64,000 bases of DNA, from positions 133,165 to 197,164 of the forward strand of contig JAGVXH010000004.1 in assembly GCA_018303845.1 (NCBI GenBank), in the 5' to 3' direction. Position 1 is the first letter of the stretch, and each line of letters begins with the position of its first letter. This DNA is from Candidatus Pacearchaeota archaeon (lineage in GTDB: Archaea; Nanobdellota; Nanobdellia; Pacearchaeales; GW2011-AR1). Positions 1-9,384 of this stretch are shown one piece after another. The notes below the pieces were generated by a model. It was not told the DNA's origin, made no database searches, and worked only from the letters and a program-made list of their open reading frames with translations. Both the position numbers and the translations under genes were made by a program.

Positions 1-1224
1 CTTCCCCTTTCGAGCCTCCTCTCTCTTCCGAGCCAACTTCTGCACCTCTTCCGGCACATCAACCTCTTCCCTCTCAAACAAATCCAACCCAAAAACCTCA
101 TCAATCTTCTTAATAGTCTCAACCTTGCCCAAAGCTTTCTCATCTCGAACCAAATCCCATAAAACCGCCATCGCTCTCGGGCAATTAAAATCATCATCCA
201 TTTCCTCTCTAAATCTCTTCAAATATTCTTCATTTATCTTTCCATCATCTTCAAGCCCCAAAACTAATCTCTTCAATCTCTCATAAGAATTCTTAGCATC
301 AGTCAAAGCAGTTTCCGAAAAATCAAGCGGTCGCCTATAATGATTAGAAACAACAAAATACCGAATAGCCATACTAGGAAATTTCAAGTCCTCAATGTTT
401 CGAAAATTCCCAAGACTTTTCCCCATCTTTTTCCCTTCAACCGTAATCATCCCATTATGCATCCAATAATTACACATCACTTTCCCATACCCAGCCTCGC
501 TCTGCGCAATCTCATCCTCATGATGCGGAAAAATCAAATCCCCTCCCCCTCCATGAATATCAAAAGGCAAACCTAAAACTTTTTCAGTCATTGCAGAACA
601 TTCGATGTGCCACCCAGGTCTCCCCTTCCCCCAAGGTGATTCCCAAAAAGGTTCTCCTTCTTTCGCAAGTTTCCATAAAACAAAATCTCCATCATTTCTT
701 TTTTCATCAGTCAATTTCTTCCTTTTTCCAATCTCAAGCATCTCAAGATTTTGCCCAGAAAGCTTTCCGTACCCCTCAAACTTAGCAGTATCAAAATAAA
801 CTCCATCATCTTCAATCAAATAACTAAAACCTTTCTCCTCTAACTTTTTAATCAACTCAATCATTTCAGAAACATATTCAGTTGCCTTAGGCTGAACATC
901 CGGACTCATAACATTTAATTTAGCATATTCATTTTTATGTCCAGCCTCATTCTTCTCGCTAAATTCCCCAATACTCAATCCCGCCTTATTTGCCCCAGCA
1001 ATAATCTTATCATCAATATCAGTTATATTGGAAACAAACTTAACATCAAATCCGGAAAAAATCAAATATCTTCTAATCAAATCAAACGAAACCTGACTCA
1101 TCGCATGCCCAAGATGCGGAATCCCGTTCACCGTAGGCCCACAAACATACATGCCAACCTTGCCTTCATTCAACGGAACAAACTCTTCCTTCTTCCGCGA
1201 CAAAGTATTATACAGTCTCAACAT
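1..1224 (-). CDS. cysS: Cysteinyl-tRNA synthetase, C-terminus beyond window
   Basis: Charges tRNA-Cys with cysteine; class I aminoacyl-tRNA synthetase of the cytoplasm. The 408 codons in the window start at the ATG at 1224 (MLRLYNTLSRKKEEF) and run open to base 1. Seen: the nucleotide-binding HLGHA version of HIGH near residue 38 after CGPTVNG, the zinc-site block GWHIECSAM near residues 205-212, FPHHEDEIAQ near 230, and KMGKSLGN, the KMSKS loop, near 266-270. The family is about 460 residues, so some 40-60 residues of the anticodon-binding end lie outside. A TATA-like AGTATTAAAAATG lies about 20-30 nt before the ATG, which suggests a nearly leaderless mRNA. Confidence 0.96.
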   Translation of the reverse strand, partial: MLRLYNTLSRKKEEFVPLNEGKVGMYVCGPTVNGIPHLGHAMSQVSFDLIRRYLIFSGFDVKFVSNITDIDDKIIAGANKAGLSIGEFSEKNEAGHKNEYAKLNVMSPDVQPKATEYVSEMIELIKKLEEKGFSYLIEDDGVYFDTAKFEGYGKLSGQNLEMLEIGKRKKLTDEKRNDGDFVLWKLAKEGEPFWESPWGKGRPGWHIECSAMTEKVLGLPFDIHGGGGDLIFPHHEDEIAQSEAGYGKVMCNYWMHNGMITVEGKKMGKSLGNFRNIEDLKFPSMAIRYFVVSNHYRRPLDFSETALTDAKNSYERLKRLVLGLEDDGKINEEYLKRFREEMDDDFNCPRAMAVLWDLVRDEKALGKVETIKKIDEVFGLDLFEREEVDVPEEVQKLARKREEARKGK

Positions 1225-1268
1225 AAAAAACAAAACTCTCAATCATTTTTAATACTTCCCATAAAATC

Positions 1269-2360
1269 TCAATCAAACCTCTTCTTCATTCGCGGCTCAA
1301 AACCAAGAGACCTAGCCCAATCTTCAACATCAGCGGATATAACATTACTATCAGTAGGCTTCCAAGAATTACTACGCAAATAATCTCCAAGACCTTTCAG
1401 GGAACAACCATAAGCTAAATCAATATTGTCCGAATGGTACCCAGTAATCCAAGGCTCACGCCCAGGACGATAAAAACTAATACCACCTTCTTTAAATGAA
1501 GTCCATCTTTTAACAAAATCAAATAAATCTCCCGGTCCGCTAAGCCCAACATAATCAGTAAAAGGAATAAACCCGAATTTTCGAGCCATACTTCTATCAA
1601 CATGAACCCAATGCCCAACATTCCCAATTTCCGCAGCTATTTCTTTCTTAATGTACTCATCTTCACTCATATTTTTTGGGTATTCTGGCCCAAAATTATT
1701 TCTATCAGATTCCAATTTTCTTCTAACTTTTTCAGGAGCAACTTTCCGCTTCAAAGATAGCATGCTCTCGTGATTTTCAAAAATATATTTTCTTAAACTT
1801 TCTTCATCAATAGGTTTACACCTGAAGTTATAAGTAGAATCTAAAGAAGGGCTAACTTGCCCGGCTTCATCCAGGTTCCAACTAATAAACATTGATCGTT
1901 CATCAAATCTAAATGACCCTCCAAGAAGAAATTCGACACCCTTAGTTACAAACCCGCTAAATCTTTTTTGCGCTATGAATGAAAATGGACTACTCTCTCT
2001 AATAACATAATCATAATCTTTCACCTCATCAAAAGACTTCCCCCAAGCATAATAATCTCCCCTCGCAATAGAAGTATAAGAATCAAACAAGTCTGAAACC
2101 TTCTTATCTGCCAAACAAAGTTCTTCTTCAAGATCTAGCCTTTCTCCCCAGCCTTCTTTTTCAGCGCGCTCATTATGCTGCTTAACCTGATGAGGAACAT
2201 AGGTTCTTCTAGCAATCGCTTGAATCTGCTCTTTATTAAATCTATAAAAAGTGGCATTATAACCCCTACCTTCAAACCAATCTATAAAATTTGGATGAAT
2301 CTTCCCCTTATCTTTAGACACATCAGTTATTATCTCTTCTCCTTCAATATATTCATTCAT
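1269..2360 (-). CDS. Hypothetical protein, 363 residues
   Basis: I do not recognise this protein. The ATG at 2360 (MNEYIEGEE) is preferred over an in-frame TTG at 2405, and a TATA-like TTTTATAG lies about 10 nt upstream of it. The protein is soluble, mixed in charge, rich in Trp and aromatic residues, and has no signal peptide, membrane segment or obvious Cys cluster. It ends RSLGFEPRMKKRFD. It sits between cysS and a phosphoesterase, in line with them but with its own gap on each side, so it is probably transcribed alone. Together with the unknown genes starting at 21667 and 23416 it forms a class of mid-size accessory proteins in this window; I see no sequence similarity among them. Confidence 0.7.
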   Translation of the reverse strand: MNEYIEGEEIITDVSKDKGKIHPNFIDWFEGRGYNATFYRFNKEQIQAIARRTYVPHQVKQHNERAEKEGWGERLDLEEELCLADKKVSDLFDSYTSIARGDYYAWGKSFDEVKDYDYVIRESSPFSFIAQKRFSGFVTKGVEFLLGGSFRFDERSMFISWNLDEAGQVSPSLDSTYNFRCKPIDEESLRKYIFENHESMLSLKRKVAPEKVRRKLESDRNNFGPEYPKNMSEDEYIKKEIAAEIGNVGHWVHVDRSMARKFGFIPFTDYVGLSGPGDLFDFVKRWTSFKEGGISFYRPGREPWITGYHSDNIDLAYGCSLKGLGDYLRSNSWKPTDSNVISADVEDWARSLGFEPRMKKRFD

Positions 2361-2443
2361 AAAAGTCACTATAAAATTCTCTTTAAAACAATTTATTGTT
2401 TTCAACCAATATGTTCAAATTCAAGTAGCCATACAAATCTTAC

Positions 2444-3241
2444 TTACACATCAAAACAAAAACTCCCACCAACACCCAAATTAAAAACTTCACTCTTTCC
2501 AATCTTTATCTTCCCTTCTCCCTCATGGATATGCCCACAAAAAACAAACCGTGGCTGATGCTTTCGAATATAATCCAAAATCACGCGACTCCCAGCATGT
2601 TTTCCATGCCAACCCTTCGGAGCTCCATACTCCCCGCTAATCTTATCTAAGAATCCATAAGGCGGCTGATGACAAACTAAGATATCAACTTTTCCAAACC
2701 TTTCCAAAATCTTCTTCGCCTTCAAACTTTCCTTGCGAGCAACCTTCATCTTCTCCTTATCTCTAGACGCAAACTCTCGAACCCAACATTCATCAACAAA
2801 ATACTCCAAGAAACCAACCCGAACTCCCCCAAGATTCCTAATCACATTCTTGACAAGATGCATCTTAGAATTATCATCAATCACCTTTCGCGTAGCCAAA
2901 TGTTTAAACCCATCCTCCTCACTTCTCTCTCTAGCCTCAACGATTGTAGTAATCCCAACATTGCCCTGAATGCTATAAACAGGCGCAACATTAGCTAAAT
3001 ATCTCAAAACGCCCAATGTAGAATAATGAATCTCATCATGAATTTTCTTTTTCTCCTTAACCCCAACTTCCTTCTCAGCCAACCCTTTCTTGCTTCTCTT
3101 AATATTCTCAAAAAAAATATTCCGTGCCAAATTAGCCCGACCCAAATCCCCAGTCACCAAATAAAAATCAACATTCTTAGAAACCTTCCTAATTCTCTTC
3201 AAATCCCCATGCGGATCCCCAACGGCACAAAACTTAACCAT
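2444..3241 (-). CDS. Calcineurin-like metallophosphoesterase
   Basis: Binuclear-metal phosphoesterase. The motifs appear in order: GDPHGD (residues 8-13), VTGDLG (about 30-35), GNVG (about 93, variant of GNHD), CHQPP (about 189) and CGHIHEGEG near 233. These match the metal ligands Asp, His, Asp, Asn, His and His-x-His. At 265 residues it is a minimal single-domain enzyme of the archaeal predicted-phosphoesterase type; the substrate cannot be read from sequence. A second member of the same fold is at 41714-42307. The start is ATG MVKFCAVGD. The gene stands alone. Confidence 0.85.
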   Translation of the reverse strand: MVKFCAVGDPHGDLKRIRKVSKNVDFYLVTGDLGRANLARNIFFENIKRSKKGLAEKEVGVKEKKKIHDEIHYSTLGVLRYLANVAPVYSIQGNVGITTIVEARERSEEDGFKHLATRKVIDDNSKMHLVKNVIRNLGGVRVGFLEYFVDECWVREFASRDKEKMKVARKESLKAKKILERFGKVDILVCHQPPYGFLDKISGEYGAPKGWHGKHAGSRVILDYIRKHQPRFVFCGHIHEGEGKIKIGKSEVFNLGVGGSFCFDV

Positions 3242-3366
3242 AAAAACAAAACAAATCCAAACTATAAAAACCTAATCCAAATCGCCAAGCCAATCTCTAG
3301 CCGAAAGGCATATCTTTAGTGAAACGTTTCTCTAGCAAAGCGTATCTATAAGGCGAAGCCAATCTA

Positions 3367-3389
3367 GCATAATCGCGAAGCGATTATGC
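3367..3389. terminator. Perfect 10-bp hairpin over the 3' end of the pilin-like gene
   Basis: GCATAATCGC and GCGATTATGC pair around a 3-base loop. The stop codon of the minus-strand pilin-like gene lies inside one arm, so the hairpin spans the end of its mRNA. It could stabilise the 3' end or mark termination; no long T tract follows. Similar cgaag-centred small hairpins occur at 4363-4371 and 22521-22564. Confidence 0.4.
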
Positions 3390-3929
3390 AAGCACTTCAA
3401 CATCAAAAAAGTCCGTAGCATAAGCCACATTATCCTTAGTCACGGCAACGTGAAATCGAACAGTACAAAGCGGAGCGCCCTCAGGAATCAAAAATCTTGC
3501 AATCCCAAAATAACTCTGCCCAGGAGCAATTACCATGTCATCCGCTCGCCCAGTCTTAACCCAGGACTCGATATCTCTCTCGCCAATTCCACATTTCGTC
3601 CTAACATCAGGATCGCTAACCTTCACCTCGTAATGAAATCTCCCAGCTTCAACGGTTCCCTTTTGCAAATTCTTAACTCCAAACGCAACTCCCCAATCTT
3701 CACCTTGCTTGATCTCCGCAAGCTGATTCGGCAAATAAACAACAGTCCGCTTATCCTCAACAAATAACTTATTAATCTGATCTTTCACCTTGTCATTCAT
3801 CTGCAAAACATTGCTCGACGCCCCACTAAAAATATTCTTAACCAAAACCATTCCCAAAATCAACATAGACATAGACAGAACAATAATAACAATCGTTCCA
3901 ATAGACATCTCAATAGCACCTTTCTTCAT
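3384..3929 (-). CDS. Type IV pilin-like membrane-anchored surface protein
   Basis: Starts MKKGAIEMSIGTIVIIVL: a short charged leader, then a hydrophobic helix of about 22 residues. This is the arrangement of archaeal class III signal peptides, with cleavage expected before the hydrophobic stretch. Residues 30-60 are a hydrophilic heptad-like segment and residues 60-181 a beta-rich domain with CGIGERD and a second Cys (PLCTVRF) that could form a disulfide. Role: inferred surface filament subunit or anchored surface protein. No pilus assembly ATPase or membrane platform gene lies nearby, so the partner machinery is elsewhere. The stop codon falls within a hairpin. Proteins of this type are common in Woesearchaeota-like archaea (knowledge, not shown here). 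Confidence 0.7.
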   Translation of the reverse strand: MKKGAIEMSIGTIVIIVLSMSMLILGMVLVKNIFSGASSNVLQMNDKVKDQINKLFVEDKRTVVYLPNQLAEIKQGEDWGVAFGVKNLQKGTVEAGRFHYEVKVSDPDVRTKCGIGERDIESWVKTGRADDMVIAPGQSYFGIARFLIPEGAPLCTVRFHVAVTKDNVAYATDFFDVEVLA

Positions 3930-4066
3930 AACAACTAACAGAACTTATTATTTATAAAAGTATTCATAGGTAATCTCAAATCACCAGATGTGTCTACTGG
4001 GTAAAAACTAGTTTTTAAGTTTCTCATCGGCAAACTTAAAAACTAAGAAATAGTTTTTCATAATAT

Positions 4067-4138
4067 GGGGCTGTAGCTCAGTGGGAGAGCACACGGCTGA
4101 AGACCGTGGTGTCGAGAGTTCGATTCTCTTCAGCCCCA
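4067..4138 (+). tRNA. tRNA-Phe (GAA)
   Basis: Full cloverleaf: acceptor GGGGCTG/CAGCCCC with discriminator A, D arm GCTC/GAGC, anticodon stem CACGG/CCGTG around loop CTGAAGA (anticodon GAA), T arm GAGAG/CTCTT with loop TTCGATT. CCA is not encoded. No intron. The last 17 bases recur 105 bp downstream (4227-4243). Confidence 0.96.
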
Positions 4139-4243
4139 TAGAATCGAACACGAGACAAGTCGAGAGCGAGCAATTCGCTTTGAGAAAAGAATTCTAAAGT
4201 ATTTTTAGAAATGCAAATTGTGAGCAGATTCTCTTCAGCCCCA
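4122..4243. repeat. Direct repeat of the tRNA-Phe 3' end
   Basis: The 17-mer gattctcttcagcccca occupies 4122-4138 (T arm plus acceptor of tRNA-Phe) and again 4227-4243. The 88 bases between hold no gene. A tRNA 3' end repeated in direct orientation is the usual attL/attR pattern of integrative elements; here the interior is nearly empty, as expected of a decayed or excised insertion. Confidence 0.7.
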
Positions 4244-4369
4244 TTTCTAAAATATAAAGATTAAACAATATAAAAAATTTAGAACAGTATAAGAAAAAAC
4301 AAAGAAACTAATCTCCGAGGCAATTCTAAATTCCAATTTCTAAAATCTATCACCTCGAGCCGCAAAGCG

Positions 4370-4810
4370 GCGAGTGGGGCATAGGCCACGTTCTGTCAAA
4401 CCTCTGGAAAATATCCAACATCCCATCTTTGATGAGCTTTCCAATCGCAAAACGATTGAGCCTTCCCATTGACATTATCAATGAGTTTTTCCACCAAGGG
4501 TGAGCTTGTCCATTATCGTGCTCGATAATGAGAAGGGTTTGTGCTAACATCTGACTAAGCCTGTACAAGACCGAAAACTTTAATCTTCGGCTTCCAGTTG
4601 CATCAACCAAGAGGACTCGTTCCACCCAAACTAAATTGGCTCGTCTCTATCTTCCCGACTACGCCTCACGACGCACAGTTTTCACTGCTGGTTTGTCCTC
4701 ATATAACTAAATATACAAGAGATGCGCGGACCTTCCTCAGCGACCTAGAAATCATTAACATTTCTTTTGCCTTTTAGACAAGGTCACCGACAGTTAGCTG
4801 CCCCACTCAA
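4370..4810 (-). ncRNA. rnpB: RNase P RNA (archaeal)
   Basis: Catalytic RNA that removes tRNA 5' leaders. The ends pair as P1: GAGTGGGGCA (4808-4799) with TGCCCCACTC (4381-4372). Inside, in order, are the CR-I-like CTGAGGAAGGTCCGCGC, a P7/P8 region AGTGAAAACTGTGCG, the GGGTGGAACGAGTCC segment, and the 3' signature GACAGAACGTGGCCTATG that closes P4 just before P1. About 440 nt is long for an archaeal RNase P RNA; the extra length is in peripheral helices such as TTATCGAGCACGATAA. A 92-codon reading frame on this strand inside it is a by-product of the RNA. The protein partner Pop5 is encoded at 24288-24602. Exact ends are uncertain by a few bases. Confidence 0.9.
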
Positions 4811-4868
4811 GCGCAAAATAGCAAGCTATTCTACAAAAATTAAAGAAGATTTTGGGTTATAAGTTTAA

Positions 4869-5216
4869 CTATTTAGAACTTTGAGCATATCCGAAATGTA
4901 AAGAAAATAGTTTATTAAATTCTTTTCTTAAAAGATTATTCTCTTCTGCTATTACTCTATTGACAGTATTATATTTTTTTATCATCATAATTATAGAGGC
5001 AATAACAAATATTGCATAAATTAAATAATAAATTAAGTTTCCTGTTTGTATAACTATGGAAAACATAGCAGCTAGGATAGCAATTGCAGAGATTACGAGA
5101 GAAACATTGCCAGATCTCCCCTGCTCATTTGATATTAGATTAAGCATATTTCTGTTCAAAAGAAATCTTCTATCTTCTTCATTGATTTTTTGAAAGTCAA
5201 AATTTAAATTTTTCAT
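4869..5216 (-). CDS. Small two-helix membrane protein, unknown function
   Basis: 115 residues. The N-terminus is polar (MKNLNFDFQKINEEDRRF), two membrane helices follow at about residues 37-57 and 61-80, and a charged amphipathic tail begins after KKYNTVNR. It is not recognised. The ATG lies exactly 22 nt downstream of a 19-bp element (5239-5257) that also precedes the unknown genes starting at 23416 and 36518. It lies between RNase P RNA and a conserved protein gene and is probably transcribed alone. The architecture (two helices plus a charged soluble tail) is common in small toxins, pore-forming effectors and scaffold proteins; I cannot choose among these. Confidence 0.65.
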   Translation of the reverse strand: MKNLNFDFQKINEEDRRFLLNRNMLNLISNEQGRSGNVSLVISAIAILAAMFSIVIQTGNLIYYLIYAIFVIASIIMMIKKYNTVNRVIAEENNLLRKEFNKLFSLHFGYAQSSK

Positions 5217-5238
5217 AAAATTCCCAGATTCTCTTCCC

Positions 5239-5257
5239 TTATAAAAATTATTATACT
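5239..5257 (-). promoter_or_regulatory. Shared 19-bp promoter element, copy 1
   Basis: Plus-strand ttataaaaattattatact, reading AGTATAATAATTTTTATAA toward the gene starting at 5216, with 22 nt to the ATG. It includes a TATA-like TTTATAA at the right distance for a leaderless transcript. Identical copies sit at 23439-23457 and 36541-36559 with the same 22-nt spacing. Identity over 19 bp exceeds what a bare TATA box needs, so an operator or activator site probably overlaps it. Confidence 0.75.
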
Positions 5258-5283
5258 CCCGTCACAAAACACGCTTAACAAAC

Positions 5284-5784
5284 CTACATCACCCGAGAAT
5301 CATAACCCCAATGAAGCAAAGCCTGCCTCTGCCGAGCCCGACAATTCCAAGCCCCCTTCGGACAATTTCTTTTCAACTGCGCCGCATGCCGAGCAAACGC
5401 CTTCCACCTCCCAATCTGCCTAAAATCATCCGAACCCCTCCGACCCTTATAATACCGACAATACCACTGAAACCATCCCCGAGGGTCATTCATATGAATC
5501 CAACCCTTCTCTCTCCAATAACTTAAAGGTTTGCTGGCATCAACCCCAAAAAAATTCAACCTAAAATCTCTCTCGCCCTTCGCCAACTTCGCCCCCTTCA
5601 AATATTCCCCAAATTCCTCCACGCAATCTCTCATATAAACCCCGCCAAAAATCCCAAGCCTAAGCATCTGCTTCGGTGTCAATTCCGGCCGAAACTCCAA
5701 ATCAAAATTCTTCCCTTCAGGTTCCGTCAAATAATATACATAACCCTTCTGCATTTTATCATTAACAACAATTTTCTTTTTCAT
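5284..5784 (-). CDS. Conserved protein of unknown function, Trp/Arg-rich
   Basis: 166 residues from the ATG at 5784 (MKKKIVVNDKMQKGYVYYL); an upstream in-frame start would add a low-complexity hydrophobic stretch and is not favoured. The core has GIFGGVYMRDC, then KPLSYWREKGWI, DPRGWFQWYCRYYKGRR, RQIGRWKAFARHAAQ and NCRARQRQALLHWGYD. The dense aromatic and Arg blocks recall a small conserved family seen across bacteria, archaea and lower eukaryotes without assigned activity (from memory, unverified). Soluble, no signal peptide. Apparently monocistronic. Confidence 0.75.
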   Translation of the reverse strand: MKKKIVVNDKMQKGYVYYLTEPEGKNFDLEFRPELTPKQMLRLGIFGGVYMRDCVEEFGEYLKGAKLAKGERDFRLNFFGVDASKPLSYWREKGWIHMNDPRGWFQWYCRYYKGRRGSDDFRQIGRWKAFARHAAQLKRNCPKGAWNCRARQRQALLHWGYDSRVM

Positions 5785-5843
5785 TTGCCCCAATTCGCCC
5801 CAATTTTTTAAAATAAAAAATAAAAAATAAATAAACAACCAGT

Positions 5844-6038
5844 CTATTCCCTAAACAGCCCAACCAGTTCCCAAATACCAGCCAGCCCAACTAGAATATA
5901 AACAGTCTTCATTAGCCAAGTTATACTACTAAAAATAGTCCAAACCAAATTAAAATCAAAGGCCCCGACAAGACCCCAATTAATAGCACCTACTATAACC
6001 AAAACAACCGTCACCCACTCAAAAGCATTTCTTTCCAT
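5844..6038 (-). CDS. DUF378-type small membrane protein
   Basis: 64 residues from the ATG at 6038 (MERNAFEWVTVVLVIVG). This start is preferred to one 8 codons earlier because AAAGGAGGT, a strong Shine-Dalgarno site, lies just upstream. Two membrane helices contain GAINWGLVGAFDFNLV and the C-terminal GLAGIWELVGL, the hallmark of the DUF378 family. Function is unknown. It is the first gene downstream of the rRNA operon. Confidence 0.85.
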   Translation of the reverse strand: MERNAFEWVTVVLVIVGAINWGLVGAFDFNLVWTIFSSITWLMKTVYILVGLAGIWELVGLFRE

Positions 6039-6164
6039 ATTACCTCCTTTCAATGCTCCCAATGAAAAAGTAAAACAGATATATTATAAAAAACTTTCTA
6101 CGAACTCAATTTCGCGAGACTCGTCGCACAATAAAAAATATTTCCATTAAATTATATAATGAAA

Positions 6165-6184
6165 AGAACAGTATAAGAAATCAC
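6165..6184. repeat. 23S pre-rRNA processing stem, 3' arm
   Basis: agaacagtataagaaatcac is the exact 20-base reverse complement of 9083-9102. The two arms bracket 23S rRNA and should form the processing stem cut by the archaeal splicing endonuclease at a bulge-helix-bulge. The first 16 bases recur at 4281-4296 beside RNase P RNA. Confidence 0.85.
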
Positions 6185-6209
6185 CAACCTTTCTCTCTTC
6201 AATCGATAT

Positions 6210-9040
6210 CTTAGTAAGATAAAATATGGCTTTTAGTAAACGCGTGCTGAACAAATCGCCAAAGCTCTTATGCGTACACACCGTTTCTATCAACGCAGTC
6301 TTTTACTGCGGCCTAAATTGTCTCGTTTTGCGAACTGTTTCGTGCTTAGATGCTTTCAGCACTTATCAGTCTACAGCGTAGCTGCCCAGCCTGCTCATAA
6401 CAACTGGTAGACCAGAGGCTGCGAACCCACGTTCCTCTCGTACTAGAGGGTCCTTCCACTCAGACAATAACACATCTAGTAGATATCATACAAACTGTCT
6501 CACGACGTTTTTAACCCAGCTAACGATCCCTTTTAATGCGTGAACTCCGACACCCTTGGATGCTTGTGCACATCCAGGATAGGAAGAGCCGACAGCGATG
6601 TAGCAAACCGCCCCGTCAATGTGAACTATCGGGGGCGACAACCCTGTTATCCTTGAGGTACCTTTTCTGTCATCATCGTGATCCATTAAAAATCATCGAT
6701 GGTTCGTTAAGCCCAACTTTCATTCCTGCATTCCTTGCTTTTCAAAATACAGTCAGACAAGCTTTTGCCTTTACGCTCTACTCCAGATTTCCGACCTGGA
6801 TGAGCTTGTCTTTGGGCCCCGCAGATATTCTTTCTGCGGGGTGCCGCCCCAGCCAAACTGCCCGCCAATTGCTGTCTCAAAATTTCTTTAGATTAGTGGA
6901 CCTATCAAAATTGGGTAGTGTTACACTTTTGCTCCATAAACACCGAAATGTTTACTTCAACGCTCCTACCTACTCTAAGCAATCATAATAAGTTCACAAC
7001 AACAGGTTGCAGTAAAGGTCTACAAGGTCTTCGCTTCCCACTAGACGACACCGGCCTTTTCACCGGTAAATGATTTCGGAGGGTGCAAGTTAGGGACAGT
7101 GACAACATCGTTAAGCCGTTCATGCACGTCACCATTCAGATGACAAGGCATTACGCTACCTTAAGAGCCTCATAGTTAGGCCCGCCGTTTGATGGGCTTT
7201 CGACCGGTTGAAACCGGTGTTTAGACACCACCACTGGGCAGACTTCACCGAGCATACCAATCCTTTCGGAGTTGCGCTCAGCTACGTTTTTGGTAAACAG
7301 TCGTGCCATCCTTGTTACTGAGATCTACTCCCCCCCACAATGAATCATGGAAAAGAATAGACATCCCTTCTACCGAAGATACGGGACTATTTATGCCGAA
7401 TTCCCTTAACTTGATTAACCCTTCACGTCTTAGCCTTCTCAGCTAGGGTACCAGTGTCAGTTCTTGGTACTGCTAAACTCTTTCTATTTTCTAAACTTTT
7501 CACTGGCTCTTGGACTCAGCAGATTAAAAAACAATTCGCAAATTTCTCTTTATTACAATCCACAAGCTTCTTGTTTTCGGTACCTCTCGGTACTCCACCT
7601 ATCCGAAAGCGATTTAGAAACTTAACAAAAAAGTTAAGTACAGGAATATTAACCTGTTCTCCGTCGTCGTACTCAGTTAAGATACGACTTAGGTGCAGAC
7701 TAACCCTTGGCTAATTGGTAGTGCCAAGGAAACCGTACCCTTTCGACGTCTTTCGGTTCTCAGAAAGATCAGATCCTACTCCCACCAGGATTCGCATTAC
7801 TAATCGCTCCAGCCTCACTTACGTGAAACCTTCTGCGCAATTAATACGCCTGCTTACCATAACATCCTTTACTGGATGTATCCGAAGTATCGGTAATAAC
7901 TTTTAGCCCCGTCCATTTTCGAGGCCACAATTCTCAATGGGTGAGCTGTTACGCTTTCTTTAAAGGGTGGCGGCTTCTGGACCTACCTCCCCACTGTCTC
8001 AGAATTATGACTCTCTTCGTTACACTTAAGTTATATTTTGGGACCTTAACTTCGGGCTCCCTTGTTTGGGTTTCGTAGTAGTATCTTACACACTACTGCT
8101 GTCTTCGGTACTACGCAGTTTATAAGTTCTGAGTTAGAAAAATTTCCGTAACAAAATTGCCCTGCAAAATTTATCTGTACTTTACCTCATAAACAAACTA
8201 TACCGAACTATACCTAGGCATATTTCAGCAGGAACCAGCTATCGCCAGATTAGAATGGCTTTTCACCCCTATTCCCAAATCATCCAAGTACATGCACGTA
8301 ACACCGGTTCGGACTTCCATTTCTCTTTCGAAAAACTTCGTCCTGTTCAGGAATAGATCATCTGGCTTCAGGTCTTATCCTTGTGACTAACGCGCTTTCA
8401 CACTTGCTTTCGCTTCGCCTTCCTTTTTTAAGCTCGCCACAAAAATAAACTCCCTGGCTCGTTCTTCAAAACGCACGCTACAACTCCTTAAAGCCGTAGC
8501 TATCTTGTAACTATTAGATTTCAAGTCTTTTAACTCACTTGTGAGTGTACTTTTCAGCTTTCCCTCGCGGTACTCGTTCGCTATCGGACTTAAATTACTA
8601 TTTAGGGTTAGGAGTTAATTCTCCCATATTCAGACGACTAATCCAAGTCGCCCTACTCTTTTAATACCTGACATATACCCTTCGTTTACGGGACTATCAC
8701 CCTCTAAAGTGCTGCTTTCCAGCAAACTTCAACTCAAGTACTTAGTCATTATGTATCACCACATCTCTTACTGGTTTTCACCAGAGATTCAGCTTGCCCT
8801 GCTCCCCTTTCGCTCGCTGCTAATAAGGGAATCATTATTATTTTCTTTTCCTGCCGGTACTAAGATGTTTCAATTCCCGGCGTGACTTTGCCTCTCGGCA
8901 TTAATGTGTTTCACATTCGGAGATCTCGGGGTCAAAGGTCGCATGCACCTCACCCGAGCATATCGCAGCTTGCCACGTCCTTCATCAAAATTTAAGCCAA
9001 GCTATCCGTCTAATAGTCTCATAGAATCTATCTTACTTTC
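6210..9040 (-). rRNA. 23S ribosomal RNA
   Basis: Recognised by conserved blocks: near the 5' end GATGAAGGACGTGGCAAGC (from 8986), the peptidyl-transferase and sarcin-ricin regions further on, and near the 3' end the block ending GCATCTAAGCACGAAAC. Terminal helix 1 is visible: GTAAGATA (9036-9029) pairs with TATCTTAC (6221-6214). The processing stem arms at 6165-6184 and 9083-9102 bracket it. Length is about 2.83 kb, slightly short for an archaeon. No 5S gene follows. Open reading frames within this interval are not genes. Ends are accurate to perhaps 10 bases. Confidence 0.96.
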
Positions 9041-9082
9041 TTCAATCAAATCATTTATTTAGTTTAAACTAAATGTCTATTA

Positions 9083-9102
9083 GTGATTTCTTATACTGTT
9101 CT
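9083..9102. repeat. 23S pre-rRNA processing stem, 5' arm
   Basis: gtgatttcttatactgttct pairs perfectly over 20 bases with 6165-6184. See the 3' arm entry. Confidence 0.85.
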
Positions 9103-9263
9103 CATCGAATATAAGATGGAGGTTAGCCATCATTCTCAAACTCCCCAAGCCAACTTTGTTGAACTCGGTTCATCGTTAATTTTTTTAAAAGCTGATTTGC
9201 TTTTTCTCGTCCGTTTCCGAACTTGAATATGAATGAACTTTTTGAAATGGTGTTCTCCATTTA

Positions 9264-9334
9264 TGGACCCGCCGCGAATCGAACGCGGGTATCTTCGGTG
9301 CAAGCGAAGTATTCTACCACTGGACTACGGGCCC
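9264..9334 (-). tRNA. tRNA-Ala (UGC) in the 16S-23S spacer
   Basis: Acceptor GGGCCCG/CGGGTCC with discriminator A. The third pair is G3:U70, the alanine identity element. Anticodon stem CTTCG/CGAAG with loop CTTGCAC gives anticodon TGC. T arm CCGCG/CGCGG with TTCGATT. The D stem has one mismatch. tRNA-Ala in the spacer is the usual archaeal arrangement. Confidence 0.96.
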
Positions 9335-9384
9335 TATTATCGGCGCATGAGTCTCTCTCGCACCGGACTACAAATGATGAGGAA

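Noticed and set aside
4350..4625. 92-codon open frame on the minus strand
   Set aside because: It lies within the RNase P RNA, whose P1 ends and conserved CR-I and ACAGAA-GGCCTATG blocks explain the sequence.
6038..6210. Possible 5S rRNA after 23S
   Set aside because: No 5S-like helices or conserved loop sequences in the 170 bases between 23S and the DUF378 gene; 5S must be elsewhere.
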